A DNA stretch of 64,000 bases from Paenibacillus bovis (GCA_007679095.1 VEFU01000004.1:1-64000); one strand, 5' to 3'. Positions 8,660 to 18,207 are shown, counted from the first letter of the stretch. Numbers and translations are program-made. The notes: generated from the sequence alone by a model not told the origin.

Positions 8660-10420
8660 ATGAGGAAGAGGAGAATTGTTTTTTTAGCTCTGGCAATTTT
8701 ATTTATGTTGTTCGTAATTATGGGGAGATTAATGCAACTACAACTATTCGCAACAGAGCATTTTTCAAATAGGAATATCAATTTAATATATGAAAGTGTC
8801 AAACAACGTTCGCATGAAATACTTATTAATGATGGACGTGGTGATTTTCTAGATGCGAGTGGACAGCCTTTATCATATGAAGAGAAAACAGTATTAGTAT
8901 TATTTCCTTTTCTAAAAAATATGGACTGGGATAAAGCTAGCCTTGCTGAAATTATGCAAATATCTGAAAGTGAGATAAGTTCATTAATTGAAGAAGCGGA
9001 TGAACCTTTTATATATGGACAATTAACAAGTTATGAAGCTGAACAAGTGAGAGCGTTAAATATTCCGGGTGTAATTGCAATTTCAAAAGAGTTTCCCTCA
9101 ACTAACAATTCTGCTGCACAGTTACTTGGATTAACGGGGGAAAATAAGGATGAGTTTCAAAAAAGATATCCAGATAAAAAAGGAAATACTTCTATGAAGA
9201 TTGGAATAACTGGTTTACAGGAGAGCTTTGACCCGTTCCTAATACCAGAGAATCCTTCCAAACTAATATTTCATGTCGATGGGAAAGGTGCACCTTTATT
9301 TGGAATTGATGTAAAACTAACTGGAGAAAATAATCCATTTTATCCGTTACGAGTAAAAACAACAATTGAGAGAAATATTCAAGACCGTTTGGAACAGTTA
9401 CTTGACGACCATAACATCGTTAATGGAGGTGCACTGTTATTAAACATTGAGACAAATAGCATTATTGCATCTGCTTCACGTCCAACAATTAATGAATCTG
9501 CCCCATTTTCTGATGATGGTACAAAAAATAAAATGTTTGAACAGCACATACCTGGCTCAGTCTTTAAAACCGTAGTAGCAGCGGGAGCAATAGAAGAGGA
9601 ACTAATAAAAGATGATGAAGTATTTAATTGTAGTTTAGACATACGTGGTGAACAAGCAGAAAGAGATTTAGGGGAGCTCAAGTTAGAAGAAAGCTTCTCG
9701 AGAAGTTGTAACCTCACCTTTGCAGAACTAGCTAAAAGGTTGCAAAAAGAAGATCCTAATATGTTAGAAAAGTATGCATCTGAATTAGGTTTAATTGGTA
9801 ATATAAGTTGGGAAAAAGATCTCTTTCACTTTGAAAATTTTAAACAATTCTCTCATCATCAAGGGAGGATCTTTACGGAAGAATCAAGTAGAAAGGATCT
9901 AAATTATGTCGGACAAACTGGAATTGGACAACATGAGGTAAGAGTATCACCACTTCATGTTGCAAATATGTTAGCTACAATTGCCCGAGGTGGAGAAATG
10001 AATGCAATAAAAGTAGCTAGTGAGATTCAATATGGTGATGGATCTGTCATGTATAAGTTTCCGGATATAAAGGTAAAAGATTCGAAAATATCTCCTTCCA
10101 CTTTTATGCAGCTTCAATCTTTACTTAGACACGTTGTATCCGATAATGAAGGAACTGGACGGTACTTTCAAGATTTACCGTTTGAGATTGCTGGTAAAAG
10201 TGGTACAGGTGAAACAGGTATTTTCAAAGATGAAGAACAATTGCATAATAAGTGGTTTGCAGGTTATTTTCCATTTAAGTCCCCGAAATATGCACTTGTT
10301 GTAGTAAATTTAGGTGTACCTATTAACGAAGGAGGGGTAAATCTGCTTTTTGCTGATATTGTTAACATGATTTATGAAGAAAGCCATGATGCTGTGGAAT
10401 CTTCCAAACCAATCCAGTAA
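8660..10420 (+). CDS. pbpI: Penicillin-binding protein, class B transpeptidase (PBP4b, PbpI/YrrR type)
   Basis: Membrane-anchored peptidoglycan transpeptidase. An N-terminal basic stretch and membrane segment (about residues 5-25) are followed by a dimerisation-type domain and the penicillin-binding domain. The active serine is in GSVFKT (Ser about 300, Lys 303), the second motif is SCN (about 349-351) and the third is KSGTGET (from about 513). Start is ATG at 8660 with GAGGTGG upstream, giving 586 residues. A longer frame from 8582 starts inside the greA terminator. In B. subtilis yrrS precedes pbpI; here the order is reversed. Confidence 0.9.
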   Translation: MRKRRIVFLALAILFMLFVIMGRLMQLQLFATEHFSNRNINLIYESVKQRSHEILINDGRGDFLDASGQPLSYEEKTVLVLFPFLKNMDWDKASLAEIMQISESEISSLIEEADEPFIYGQLTSYEAEQVRALNIPGVIAISKEFPSTNNSAAQLLGLTGENKDEFQKRYPDKKGNTSMKIGITGLQESFDPFLIPENPSKLIFHVDGKGAPLFGIDVKLTGENNPFYPLRVKTTIERNIQDRLEQLLDDHNIVNGGALLLNIETNSIIASASRPTINESAPFSDDGTKNKMFEQHIPGSVFKTVVAAGAIEEELIKDDEVFNCSLDIRGEQAERDLGELKLEESFSRSCNLTFAELAKRLQKEDPNMLEKYASELGLIGNISWEKDLFHFENFKQFSHHQGRIFTEESSRKDLNYVGQTGIGQHEVRVSPLHVANMLATIARGGEMNAIKVASEIQYGDGSVMYKFPDIKVKDSKISPSTFMQLQSLLRHVVSDNEGTGRYFQDLPFEIAGKSGTGETGIFKDEEQLHNKWFAGYFPFKSPKYALVVVNLGVPINEGGVNLLFADIVNMIYEESHDAVESSKPIQ

Positions 10421-10522
10421 CAATATTATATTTTTATTACAAAACGAATTGAGCATAATGGATTGCTTCACGGATTTCCCTAACCATGATATGATTATTT
10501 CATTGGAAAGGGAGGAAGTCAT

Positions 10523-11227
10523 ATGCCAATGAATTACCATGATTCTCGGTCTAGATCCGCACAGCGTGCTAAGCGGAGAAGAACCAATATTATTTTAAAT
10601 ACATTAATAGCAATTGTGATTGCTCTTATCCTAATAGTAGGTAGTTCGATTTTTTTGGGTGAAACAAAAACGGAGAAAGAGCAGGCAAATGCAGAACAAT
10701 CAAATCAAGATAGATTAAATGATGACAAACAGAATAACGAGCCGGTTAGTGGCAATAAGGATGACTCAGATAAAGCTGATGAATCAGATCAACAAGACGA
10801 CTCAGACCAGAGTGATGAACTAGATGAAAATAACGATGATGATAATGTGGACGAAAATAGTGATTCGGGCACAAGTGAAATAATCGAAAAAGAAACCACT
10901 GAAAAGAATGTTGAAAAGATAATTATCAATCCTGCTTGGGAACCAGTAGGTACAGAACAGGTAAATGGTCATCAGCCCTCATCTGAGATGGGAAGTATAG
11001 ATTGGAATGAAAAGTTAAAGGCCGGTGCATATGCAATAGGAACTACTGTTGATAATATGACAGCATGGTGGGTTGGCCGCGGTGAAAACCCTGAAACCCA
11101 GTCAGTTTTAACCGTACAAGCAAAAGACAGTGATGATATCTATCGTGTCTATATTGAATGGGTTGATGGAAAAGGGTGGAAACCAACGAAGATGAAAAAA
11201 TTATATGAAAATGATATAGAGTATTAG
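10523..11227 (+). CDS. yrrS: YrrS family protein (DUF1510), membrane-anchored
   Basis: 234 residues of unknown molecular function. A basic N-terminus ([13 protein letters not shown]) is followed by one membrane segment at about residues 25-45. A long linker rich in Asp, Asn, Ser and Glu spans about 50-130. A C-terminal DUF1510 domain (from about 140) has WWVGRGENP near 190. AAGGGAGG lies upstream of the ATG. Partnership with PbpI is inferred only from adjacency, which is conserved in B. subtilis. Confidence 0.88.
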   Translation: MPMNYHDSRSRSAQRAKRRRTNIILNTLIAIVIALILIVGSSIFLGETKTEKEQANAEQSNQDRLNDDKQNNEPVSGNKDDSDKADESDQQDDSDQSDELDENNDDDNVDENSDSGTSEIIEKETTEKNVEKIIINPAWEPVGTEQVNGHQPSSEMGSIDWNEKLKAGAYAIGTTVDNMTAWWVGRGENPETQSVLTVQAKDSDDIYRVYIEWVDGKGWKPTKMKKLYENDIEY

Positions 11228-11243
11228 GAATGAGGTATTATTG

Positions 11244-11936
11244 ATGAAGATAGCTATTATCGGTGCAATGGATGAAGAAATAGAATTACTACGTGAACAA
11301 ATCGCTGACAAGAATGAGGAAATAGTTGCTGGTTCTGTGTTTATTACAGGTACCTTACATGGTAAAGATGTTGTGTTACTAAGATCAGGTATTGGTAAAG
11401 TAAATGCTGCGATGTCTACTACAATATTAATGGAAAGATATCAGCCGGATTATATCATTAATACCGGTTCAGCAGGTGGCTATAATCCAAGTTTGAAAAT
11501 TGGAGATTTAGTCATTTCTAATGAAGTTCGTCATCATGATGTAGATGTGACAGCTTTTGGCTATGAGTATGGTCAAGTTCCGCAACTTCCAGCTGCATTT
11601 AAAGCGAATGAAGCATTACAACGTACAGCCATAGAAGGTGCTAAAAAACTTCCAAGCATTCATGCTGTTACCGGATTAATAGCTACAGGAGATACCTTTA
11701 TGAGTGATCCTGATAGAGTTGAATTTGTTCGTAAAACATTTAAAGACTTACAAGCAGTAGAGATGGAAGGGGCAGCCATTGCTCAAGTAGCACATCAATA
11801 TGGTATACCGTTTGTCGTTATTAGAGCTTTATCAGATATCGCTGGTCAAGAATCTGATATATCGTTTGATCAGTTTTTGGAAACAGCTGCTGTCAATTCT
11901 GCAAACTTAGTAATGGAAATTGTAAAACTTATGTAG
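11244..11936 (+). CDS. mtnN: 5'-methylthioadenosine/S-adenosylhomocysteine nucleosidase
   Basis: Hydrolyses methylthioadenosine and S-adenosylhomocysteine in methionine salvage and the activated methyl cycle. 230 residues from ATG 11244, with GAGGT at 11232-11236; TTG at 11241 is possible. It begins [16 protein letters not shown]. The substrate-site [10 protein letters not shown] is near residue 172, and the catalytic Asp lies in ALSDIAG near 196. The cognate methyltransferase genes of the B. subtilis operon are not downstream; the repeat mosaic follows instead. Confidence 0.95.
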   Translation: MKIAIIGAMDEEIELLREQIADKNEEIVAGSVFITGTLHGKDVVLLRSGIGKVNAAMSTTILMERYQPDYIINTGSAGGYNPSLKIGDLVISNEVRHHDVDVTAFGYEYGQVPQLPAAFKANEALQRTAIEGAKKLPSIHAVTGLIATGDTFMSDPDRVEFVRKTFKDLQAVEMEGAAIAQVAHQYGIPFVVIRALSDIAGQESDISFDQFLETAAVNSANLVMEIVKLM

Positions 11937-11940
11937 GGGA

Positions 11941-12045
11941 TTGGACAAAACATTGAACTTGGATATAATTCCGAACAATGTTTGTTCTAACTATACCGCT
12001 ACGGAAATACACTTCGCTGATAAATCAAGTGCAAACAGCACATCG
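11941..12045 (+). repeat. Truncated left end of the long palindromic repeat family
   Basis: Bases 11941-12028 resemble the left ends at 12068-12145 and 31836-31915: GACAAAAC, then GGATATAATTCCGAACAATG, then ACGGAAATACACTTCGCT. The copy breaks off after CGCT. Confidence 0.65.
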
Positions 12046-12200
12046 AAGACAAATATCAAACATAGGTTGGGACATAACCATTTGACTTGAATGTAAATCC
12101 GAACAATGTAAGTGTAGCTATAACGCTTCGGAAATACACTTCGCTTTCCGCGGGCTTAGAAAAGTGAAAGGCGCTTGCTTATCGGCGACAAGCAAATGTT

Positions 12201-12240
12201 CTGAGACAAAGAAAGGCGTACTTTGCCTTTCATGTCTCAG
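12201..12240 (+). repeat. Variable-stem hairpin in repeat copy A
   Basis: Outer stem CTGAGACA (12201-12208) pairs with TGTCTCAG (12233-12240). Inner stem GAAAGGC (12211-12217) pairs with GCCTTTC (12225-12231). Confidence 0.85.
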
Positions 12241-12647
12241 GTTATTTGACCTCGAGCTGATAGCGCCTACAACTAGACAAGGCTAATGAGCCTCCTCGGC
12301 GCTAAACGCCTGTCTAGCTTAGGCTCCTAGCGGCTAGCGAACGATCCAATCCTTTCCCTACGATAAGTCAACATCGGCAAGAGGAACGTCAACTAAAAGC
12401 GGCACGTCCTGTGCCAACGTCGACGTGACCCACATCCTGTGGGCCCTCGCCGTGTTTCCTTTATCTCAGTACAGGATTGGCTCCCGTTCGTACGCCGCTA
12501 ATCAGTCGCCTTCGCTTTTCTGTCTGCGGGGTCTCATCGAGGCCTTTATTCCCGCAGTCAACCATGTATCCAAAAATACACCACAGGGAATGGAAATGTG
12601 CTAGGGTAGGTCTATACGATGCATGTATAAGTTAGATTTAACTTTTT

Positions 12648-12835
12648 GGCTCTGTTAAAGTTCATTGTTGTTAACAACTTAGTTGATTGTAGCGGATGTA
12701 CACGAGACTTCTGCGGGAACAGCACGAGCCGAAGATCCACTTGGCAAAGCGGTTTTCTTTGCCAAGTTAGCTGAGGCCGTGCCCGCGGAAAGCGAGTGTA
12801 CAGAAGCGAAAATCAACAACAGAGTTTAACAGAGC
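12648..12835. mobile_element. MITE-like inverted-repeat element with target duplication
   Basis: 188 bases bounded by GGCTCTGTTAAA and TTTAACAGAGC. TAACTTTTT flanks both ends as a direct repeat (12639-12647 and 12836-12844). The interior is itself a long imperfect palindrome: GTACAC near 12697 against GTGTAC near 12796, with a central CTTGGCAAAG/CTTTGCCAAG hairpin. It encodes nothing recognisable. The terminal GG and 8-9-base duplication would fit mobilisation by an IS1595-like or similar transposase, which is inference. Confidence 0.75.
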
Positions 12836-12923
12836 TAACTTTTTAAAGCTTTATTTCCATGGTAGGAGTCTTCGTGTATTTCCTCCGCTGGTAACCATAA
12901 AATTTTCGTAATTGAAAAGGTGA

Positions 12924-12969
12924 CCGAACTATCTTGTTTTAAAATCAAGTTATAGTTCGGTTTTTATTT
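12924..12969 (+). terminator. Terminator-like hairpin at right end of repeat copy A
   Basis: CCGAACTAT pairs with ATAGTTCGG, extended inside by CTTG/CAAG, and is followed by TTTTTATTT. Confidence 0.8.
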
Positions 12970-13009
12970 GCATCGATATTCCTCTGTCCCAGCCTCGTTT
13001 TTTTTTATT

Positions 13010-13762
13010 TCATCTGTATTCTTTTGTCCAATCCTCTTCTTTATGTTGTTTTTTTCGAAAAGGCTCTTTCAAGCGAAATGGTAAAAGTATAATTATAAAT
13101 AGTAAAAGGGCTGCTGCTTCTAGGGATAAAATATAATATGGATATGGACCAAAATAATCTAATAATGATCCATTTGTCGGTTTATAGGCAAGAAACATAT
13201 AATTTCCTTCCGTTAGTTTGTTGACAAAGAAAGCTATCGTAGCACTTATATTTAAAAATAAAAATGACCAACACAAACCTTTAACTGTCGGACGATATTG
13301 ATGTGTAAATACAAAATAAAGACAAGTCCATATAATAAGCATATGCGTTATGAAAAATTGAAAATAGCGAAAATGAGGGAATCCAAGAAACAATTCAGGT
13401 GTAATAATGGCCATAAATGCACCTGTAATTCCAATGAAAAATACAATCTGAAAAATCACGTTAGATTTTGTGCTCAATAAAATTAAACAAAGGATTAAAC
13501 TTATGGAACATAATTGAAGTGGTAATGTAAATGAAATATCCCAATAACCATCTTTATAAAGCCAAATATGGTATAGAGCTTCTAGTATAAACAATCCTAA
13601 AAACATACCAAGTCTTATCGACTTATCAAACATAGCCAATTTTTTTCTACTTATATACAGGAAACATGTAACTAAAAGAAAGACAATAATCATTGTGATA
13701 TGGTCTATGGAAAACATGATAAATGGATAAGATTCATATGGATGGCCGAAAAAGGTTTCCAT
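13010..13762 (-). CDS. TIGR02206 family integral membrane protein (YwaF-like)
   Basis: 250-residue protein with seven or so hydrophobic segments spread along its length and a charged tail (KKQHKEEDWTKEYR). It resembles B. subtilis YwaF of the TIGR02206 family, whose function is unknown. Polar membrane-interface motifs include LQLCSISLILC near residue 83. The start codon at 13760-13762 has a GAGGAGG-type site upstream on the minus strand. A terminator separates it from pepF. Confidence 0.8.
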   Translation of the reverse strand: METFFGHPYESYPFIMFSIDHITMIIVFLLVTCFLYISRKKLAMFDKSIRLGMFLGLFILEALYHIWLYKDGYWDISFTLPLQLCSISLILCLILLSTKSNVIFQIVFFIGITGAFMAIITPELFLGFPHFRYFQFFITHMLIIWTCLYFVFTHQYRPTVKGLCWSFLFLNISATIAFFVNKLTEGNYMFLAYKPTNGSLLDYFGPYPYYILSLEAAALLLFIIILLPFRLKEPFRKKQHKEEDWTKEYR

Positions 13763-13782
13763 TTGTAATACCTCCTCTCTTC

Positions 13783-13823
13783 AAAAATGCCCAGAATTAT
13801 CTATGTACATAGTAATCCTGGGC
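13783..13823 (-). terminator. Terminator between pepF and the ywaF-like gene
   Basis: GCCCAG (13789-13794) pairs with CTGGGC (13818-13823). On the minus strand the hairpin runs into the complement of an A5 tract, that is a T-run. A T-rich stretch also follows on the plus strand. Confidence 0.7.
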
Positions 13824-13923
13824 TTATTTTTATTGTGAACTTCTATCATTCTGCATTCTAGTTGTTTCAATTGATATGTTCTATGAACTCTACTAGGGGA
13901 ACAACTACTTATCAAATTACTTA

Positions 13924-15720
13924 CTATTTATTTTTAGTCATTTCCATAAATTCTTCCACATCTTTGATGCATAATTTGACGCCTTCTTCCCAGAAGTCAC
14001 GTTTTGTTAAATCTACACCAAGGTGTTTTTCTGCTAGCTCTTCAACAGTCATAGAACCAGTATCTTCGAGCATTGCCATATATTTCTTCTCATATCCTTT
14101 TCCTTCTTTAACGGCTTGAGCGTATATTCCTAGAGAGAATAAGTAACCAAAGGTGTATGGGAAATTGTAAAAAGGAACACCTGTAATAAAGAAATGTAGT
14201 TTTGATCCCCAGAATGTTGGGTGGTATTTATCTAGTGAATCTAAATATGCTTCTTTTTGAGCTTGTTCCATTAATTCATTAAGTCTTGCTTTACTTACCA
14301 TTCCTTTTTTGCGTTCCTCATAGAAACGTGTTTCGAACAAATAACGTGCATGTATATTCATTAGTAAAGCTACGGAACGTTGAATTTTGTCTTCCAATAA
14401 TGCGAGTTTTTCATCCTCATCTTTCGCATTTTGAACAGCAGCGTCAGATACGATCATTTCTGCGAATGTCGATGCAGTCTCTGCTACATTCATTGCATAG
14501 CCTCTATTTAACGGATGTGTATCTTTTAAGGCATATGAGTGAAAGGCATGACCTAACTCGTGAGCAAGTGTTGAAACATTTGAAGGTGTCCCAGAATATG
14601 TCATGAAAATTCTTGATTGATTACTCTTTGGGAATGAAGTACAAAAACCACCAGGTCTCTTACCTGGGCGATCCTCTGCTTCAATCCAACTATCTTCAAA
14701 AGCTTTCTTTGTAAAAGCTGTTAATTCATCTCCAAAAGCAGCAAAGTGATGTAAGATAAACTCCGCTCCTTCTTGGTAGTTATATACCGTGTTTGCTTCA
14801 CCAACCGGTGCATCTAAGTCTGCCCAACTTAATTTTTCTACGCCTAACAGCTCTGCTTTTCGTTGTAGAAAGTCTGCAAATGGTTGCTTATTATCGGTAA
14901 TAACCTCCCACATTACATCTAATGTTTCTTGTTTCATTCGATTATACGTAAGTGCCTCTTTTAATATATGCTCCCAGCCTCTTTGCTTATACACAGACAA
15001 TCTAAAACCGGAAAGGTGGTTTAAAGTTCCCGCTAATAAATCAGCTTGTTTATCCCAGGCTTTTTCCCATTCCTCAAATATTTGTTTACGAACATTTGCG
15101 TCTGAACTTGAAAACTTATTAGCAGCCTGGCCAACTGAAAGTTCTTTCTTCTCACCATTTTCTATGAAAGGTATTTTAATCTGACTCACAATGGTATCGT
15201 ACATTTCGCCCCAACCGTGATAGCCATCAATACTAAGTGCGTTAATTAATGCTTCTTGTTCTTTCGGTAATTTTTCAGCTGCATTTGTTCGTCTTTCATT
15301 TAGAACAAAATGTATTTCTTGTAGTTCAGCTTGTTCTATAAGGGCATTCCATACTTCTTTGTCGATTTTTGCCAATTTTTCGTCAAAGTTAGTTAGGATT
15401 GTACTAAATCGCGAACTTAAAGTAGTAACCATTCCTCGTAATTCATTTGCTCGACTATCCAACGTGTTTTGTGCTTGTAGACAACTTACAAATGCACCAG
15501 CTTGACGTATATTTTCAGATATTTGTTGAAGCTCACTCAATAATGCAGATAAAGAAGAATCGTCTTTCTGATTAGGAACTTTCCACTCATCTACAGATGT
15601 ATCAAATTCATCCAATTGTATCTTAATTTTATCTAGATGCTCAATAAATTGTGGGGAATGACTTCCTCCTTCAAAAAAAACATCTAAATCCCAAATTAAT
15701 GAATATGTACTTGAAACCAA
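13924..15720 (-). CDS. pepF: Oligoendopeptidase F (M3 family zinc metallopeptidase)
   Basis: Cytosolic zinc peptidase of 598 residues that degrades short peptides. The HELGHAFH zinc site lies at about residues 387-394, with the downstream Glu in ASTFAEM as the likely third ligand. Start is TTG at 15718-15720; on the minus strand AAAGGAGGAG sits just before it. It points away from sigK and toward the ywaF-like gene. Several PepF paralogues are common in Bacilli, so the exact subfamily is not assigned. Confidence 0.92.
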   Translation of the reverse strand: MVSSTYSLIWDLDVFFEGGSHSPQFIEHLDKIKIQLDEFDTSVDEWKVPNQKDDSSLSALLSELQQISENIRQAGAFVSCLQAQNTLDSRANELRGMVTTLSSRFSTILTNFDEKLAKIDKEVWNALIEQAELQEIHFVLNERRTNAAEKLPKEQEALINALSIDGYHGWGEMYDTIVSQIKIPFIENGEKKELSVGQAANKFSSSDANVRKQIFEEWEKAWDKQADLLAGTLNHLSGFRLSVYKQRGWEHILKEALTYNRMKQETLDVMWEVITDNKQPFADFLQRKAELLGVEKLSWADLDAPVGEANTVYNYQEGAEFILHHFAAFGDELTAFTKKAFEDSWIEAEDRPGKRPGGFCTSFPKSNQSRIFMTYSGTPSNVSTLAHELGHAFHSYALKDTHPLNRGYAMNVAETASTFAEMIVSDAAVQNAKDEDEKLALLEDKIQRSVALLMNIHARYLFETRFYEERKKGMVSKARLNELMEQAQKEAYLDSLDKYHPTFWGSKLHFFITGVPFYNFPYTFGYLFSLGIYAQAVKEGKGYEKKYMAMLEDTGSMTVEELAEKHLGVDLTKRDFWEEGVKLCIKDVEEFMEMTKNK

Positions 15721-15840
15721 AAAATCTCCTCCTTTAGAAGTTTATAGAAATAATTATAAGTTACTTATAAGTAATTAGCTATAAAAGTTATATGTGAACC
15801 TTATTTTATATAGACAAGCAAGTACAACTACTGATAATCA

Positions 15841-15848
15841 TATACATT
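15841..15848 (+). promoter_or_regulatory. Candidate SigE -10 element for sigK
   Basis: TATACATT at 15841-15848 fits the SigE -10 pattern YATACANT. Transcription would begin near 15855, after the ATG at 15854 and upstream of the TTG at 15884. No convincing -35 was seen. Confidence 0.45.
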
Positions 15849-15883
15849 AATGCATGGCAAAAATCGACTTTGGAGGTGAGGAG

Positions 15884-16609
15884 TTGTCCGGTATCCTAAC
15901 TGCAATTGGCTATTTGTTCAAAGAATTAGTATTCCTTGTCTCATATGTAAAGAACAATGCTTTTCCTCAACCGTTATCTCCTGAGGAAGAAAAAAAGTAC
16001 TTAAAAGAAATGGCTGAAGGGGACGAACATGCTCGTAATCTCCTAATCGAGCATAACTTGAGGCTAGTTGCTCACATTGTGAAGAAATTTGAGAATACAG
16101 GAGAAGATTCAGAAGATCTGATTTCTATTGGAACAATAGGATTAATTAAAGCAATTGAAAGTTACTCATTTGGTAAAGGAACGAAACTTGCAACATATGC
16201 TGCCAGATGTATTGAAAATGAAATATTAATGCATTTACGTGCCTTAAAAAAGACAAAAAAAGATGTCTCTTTACATGATCCAATTGGTCATGATAAGGAA
16301 GGAAACGAAATATCCTTAATTGATGTATTGAAATCAGAAGCGGAAGATGTATTTGATACTATTCAATTAAACATGGAGTTAGAAAGAGTAAAAGAATATA
16401 TTGATGTATTAGATGAGCGAGAAAAGGAGGTAATTGTTGGTCGCTTTGGCTTAAACTTGGAAAAAGAACGTACTCAGCGTGAGATTGCTAAAGAGCTAGG
16501 AATATCAAGAAGTTATGTTTCACGAATAGAAAAGCGTGCTTTAATGAAGATGTTTCATGAATTTTATCGAGCAGAGAAAGAAAAGTTAAAAAGAAAGAAT
16601 GAGGATTAG
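15884..16609 (+). CDS. sigK: RNA polymerase sporulation sigma factor SigK (uninterrupted)
   Basis: Late mother-cell sigma factor. From TTG 15884 the product is 241 residues: a hydrophobic 20-residue pro-sequence ending KELVFLVS, then [11 protein letters not shown], where B. subtilis pro-SigK is cut. Region 2 includes [18 protein letters not shown] and region 4.2 [28 protein letters not shown] at 15872-15879 serves the TTG. The longer frame from ATG 15854 adds ten residues but starts at about the predicted transcription start. The gene is continuous, so no skin-type element splits it. Confidence 0.96.
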   Translation: MSGILTAIGYLFKELVFLVSYVKNNAFPQPLSPEEEKKYLKEMAEGDEHARNLLIEHNLRLVAHIVKKFENTGEDSEDLISIGTIGLIKAIESYSFGKGTKLATYAARCIENEILMHLRALKKTKKDVSLHDPIGHDKEGNEISLIDVLKSEAEDVFDTIQLNMELERVKEYIDVLDEREKEVIVGRFGLNLEKERTQREIAKELGISRSYVSRIEKRALMKMFHEFYRAEKEKLKRKNED

Positions 16610-16735
16610 AAAAGTTTGTGTAGTCAAAATGACTCTGACATGTTATAGTGTAGTAGCGATGAGCTGATTTGCATAAGTCGCATAGCAAGCTTACAGCACA
16701 CATGATGTGAACATGTGGTTATGCGCCGCAAATGC

Positions 16736-16765
16736 AAGACGCCTGGATATGCAGGCGTCTTTTTA
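16736..16765. terminator. Terminator between convergent sigK and pssA
   Basis: AGACGCCTG pairs with CAGGCGTCT around GATATG and is followed by T5. It lies between the two converging genes. The 120 bases between sigK and this hairpin contain no gene I can support. Confidence 0.85.
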
Positions 16766-16770
16766 TATTC

Positions 16771-17310
16771 CTATACTTTTTTAAGAGTGAAAGTACTAAT
16801 CATTAATATAGATAGTATTAAATTAATAAATAGAAATGAATACGGTGTGAAATAAGGGATTGCGAGATAACTAAGTGTCAATAAGCATCCAGCTGCAGTA
16901 ATTGGAAGTCCAGTGAAGTAACCATTATTCTCAGAAATATTGAATCTTGCTAGACGGAAGGCGCCACACCCGATATAAAAAATTGTGAAAAATGCTCCTG
17001 GAAAACCAAAATTATGAAGAATTCCTTGGTATAATAGCAGTGCAGGAGCTACTCCGAACGAAATAATATCACTCATAGAGTCCAATTGCTTCCCTAATGA
17101 GGATTCGATTTGGAGTTTTCGCGCTACCATGCCATCAAAACGATCTGTAAACGCAGCGATAAAAATAAGTAAAAGTGCTAAATCTAATTCGTTATTCATA
17201 ACAGAAATAATTGCGAATCCACCAAGCGATAGGTTAACAAGCGTTAATACATTTGCCGTTTGTGCCTTTAGCTTTTTAAGCGTTTGATCTATGACATTAG
17301 TTAGAAACAA
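16771..17310 (-). CDS. pssA: CDP-diacylglycerol-serine O-phosphatidyltransferase
   Basis: Makes phosphatidylserine from CDP-diacylglycerol and serine at the membrane. 179 residues with the CDP-alcohol phosphotransferase signature: DGMVAR near residue 56, then G and two Asp in GKQLDSMSD. About five to six hydrophobic segments follow. Start is TTG at 17308-17310 with GGGAGGAG upstream on the minus strand. It is divergent from psd, the next enzyme in phosphatidylethanolamine synthesis, across about 100 bases. Confidence 0.94.
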   Translation of the reverse strand: MFLTNVIDQTLKKLKAQTANVLTLVNLSLGGFAIISVMNNELDLALLLIFIAAFTDRFDGMVARKLQIESSLGKQLDSMSDIISFGVAPALLLYQGILHNFGFPGAFFTIFYIGCGAFRLARFNISENNGYFTGLPITAAGCLLTLSYLAIPYFTPYSFLFINLILSILMISTFTLKKV

Positions 17311-17407
17311 ATAATCTCCTCCCTCTTTATTAAAATAGTTACTTAAAGAAATTATATGCCCTTTTTAGAAAAAAGTTAAGAAGAATATTGATAAGGGGAA
17401 TAATAAA

Positions 17408-18199
17408 TTGAGAAAAAAGATTTATCAGTCTTTAATTGAATTAACAAATGGTCCTTTCACTTCAAACATGATCCGAAAATTCGCATTATCTAAATGGAGC
17501 AAATATGTCATTAAGCCGTATTCCAAATTTTATGCTGTTAATTTAGATGAATTGAAGGAAGATATCAATCAATTTAAGAACTTACATTCCTTCTTTACAC
17601 GAGAGCTAAAAGAAGGGGCAAGACAGATTGATAACAGAGAAGGAGTAATAGTTTCACCAGTTGATGGCGTTCTATCCGATACTGGCAAAATCGAAAAAAA
17701 CAAGACTATTATCGTAAAAAATAAAGAATATTCTATATTAGAAATGCTCGGAAGCGAAGAACTAACAAATAGATTTATTGATGGAACATATATCATTCTC
17801 TACTTAAGTCCAGCACACTATCATCGAATACACAGTCCGATATCAGGGAAAATAATATCATCATATTCTCTTGGTTCAACATCCTATCCAGTAAATAAGA
17901 TTGGATTGAAATATGGAGACTTTGTATTATCTAAAAATTATCGTAGGATATCATACATTAGTCATGACAATACTTCTATAGCAGTTATTAAGGTAGGTGC
18001 TATGTTTATTAATTCCGTAGTGATGTTAAATGATAAGGAAATGTGGACGAAAGGAGAAGAAGTAGCATACTTTTCTTTTGGATCGACAGTAATTTTGTTA
18101 TTTGAGAAGGATAGTTTTGAAGTAAGTCCGCGAATAAAAGCTCCCATGAATATAAAAATGGGAGAGGAAATAGGGAAAATAAGAAAAGCGCCATATTAG
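17408..18199 (+). CDS. psd: Phosphatidylserine decarboxylase
   Basis: Pyruvoyl enzyme converting phosphatidylserine to phosphatidylethanolamine, 263 residues. The self-cleavage site is FGST near residues 226-229, whose Ser becomes the pyruvoyl group. The conserved YHRIHSPISG is near 138. Start is TTG at 17408 after AAGGGGAATAA. It pairs functionally with the divergent pssA. The stop codon lies inside a small hairpin shared with sda. Confidence 0.93.
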   Translation: MRKKIYQSLIELTNGPFTSNMIRKFALSKWSKYVIKPYSKFYAVNLDELKEDINQFKNLHSFFTRELKEGARQIDNREGVIVSPVDGVLSDTGKIEKNKTIIVKNKEYSILEMLGSEELTNRFIDGTYIILYLSPAHYHRIHSPISGKIISSYSLGSTSYPVNKIGLKYGDFVLSKNYRRISYISHDNTSIAVIKVGAMFINSVVMLNDKEMWTKGEEVAYFSFGSTVILLFEKDSFEVSPRIKAPMNIKMGEEIGKIRKAPY

Positions 18200-18207
18200 G
18201 CGCTTAT
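18184..18207. terminator. Possible bidirectional terminator between psd and sda
   Basis: AAGCGCC (18186-18192) pairs with GGCGCTT (18199-18205). The psd stop codon is in the loop and the first base of the 3' arm. T-runs are short on both sides. Confidence 0.45.

Larger units (their letters stand above)
12064..12996. repeat. Long palindromic repeat, copy A, with nested insertion
   Basis: Ends are imperfect inverted repeats (AGGTTGGGACA at 12064, TGTCCCAGCCT at 12985). An inner pair, GGAAATACACTTCGC near 12130 and the complement of GTGTATTTCC near 12874, is also inverted. The body is nearly identical to 31829-32457 and is more GC-rich than its surroundings. It contains small hairpins such as GGCAC/GTGCC and CCCACA/TGTGGG. 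Copy A holds about 308 extra bases (12555-12862) absent from copy B. No credible coding capacity was found. Confidence 0.85.

Noticed and set aside
14789-15184. 131-codon open frame opposite pepF
   Set aside because: Antisense to a clear coding gene with no independent signals.
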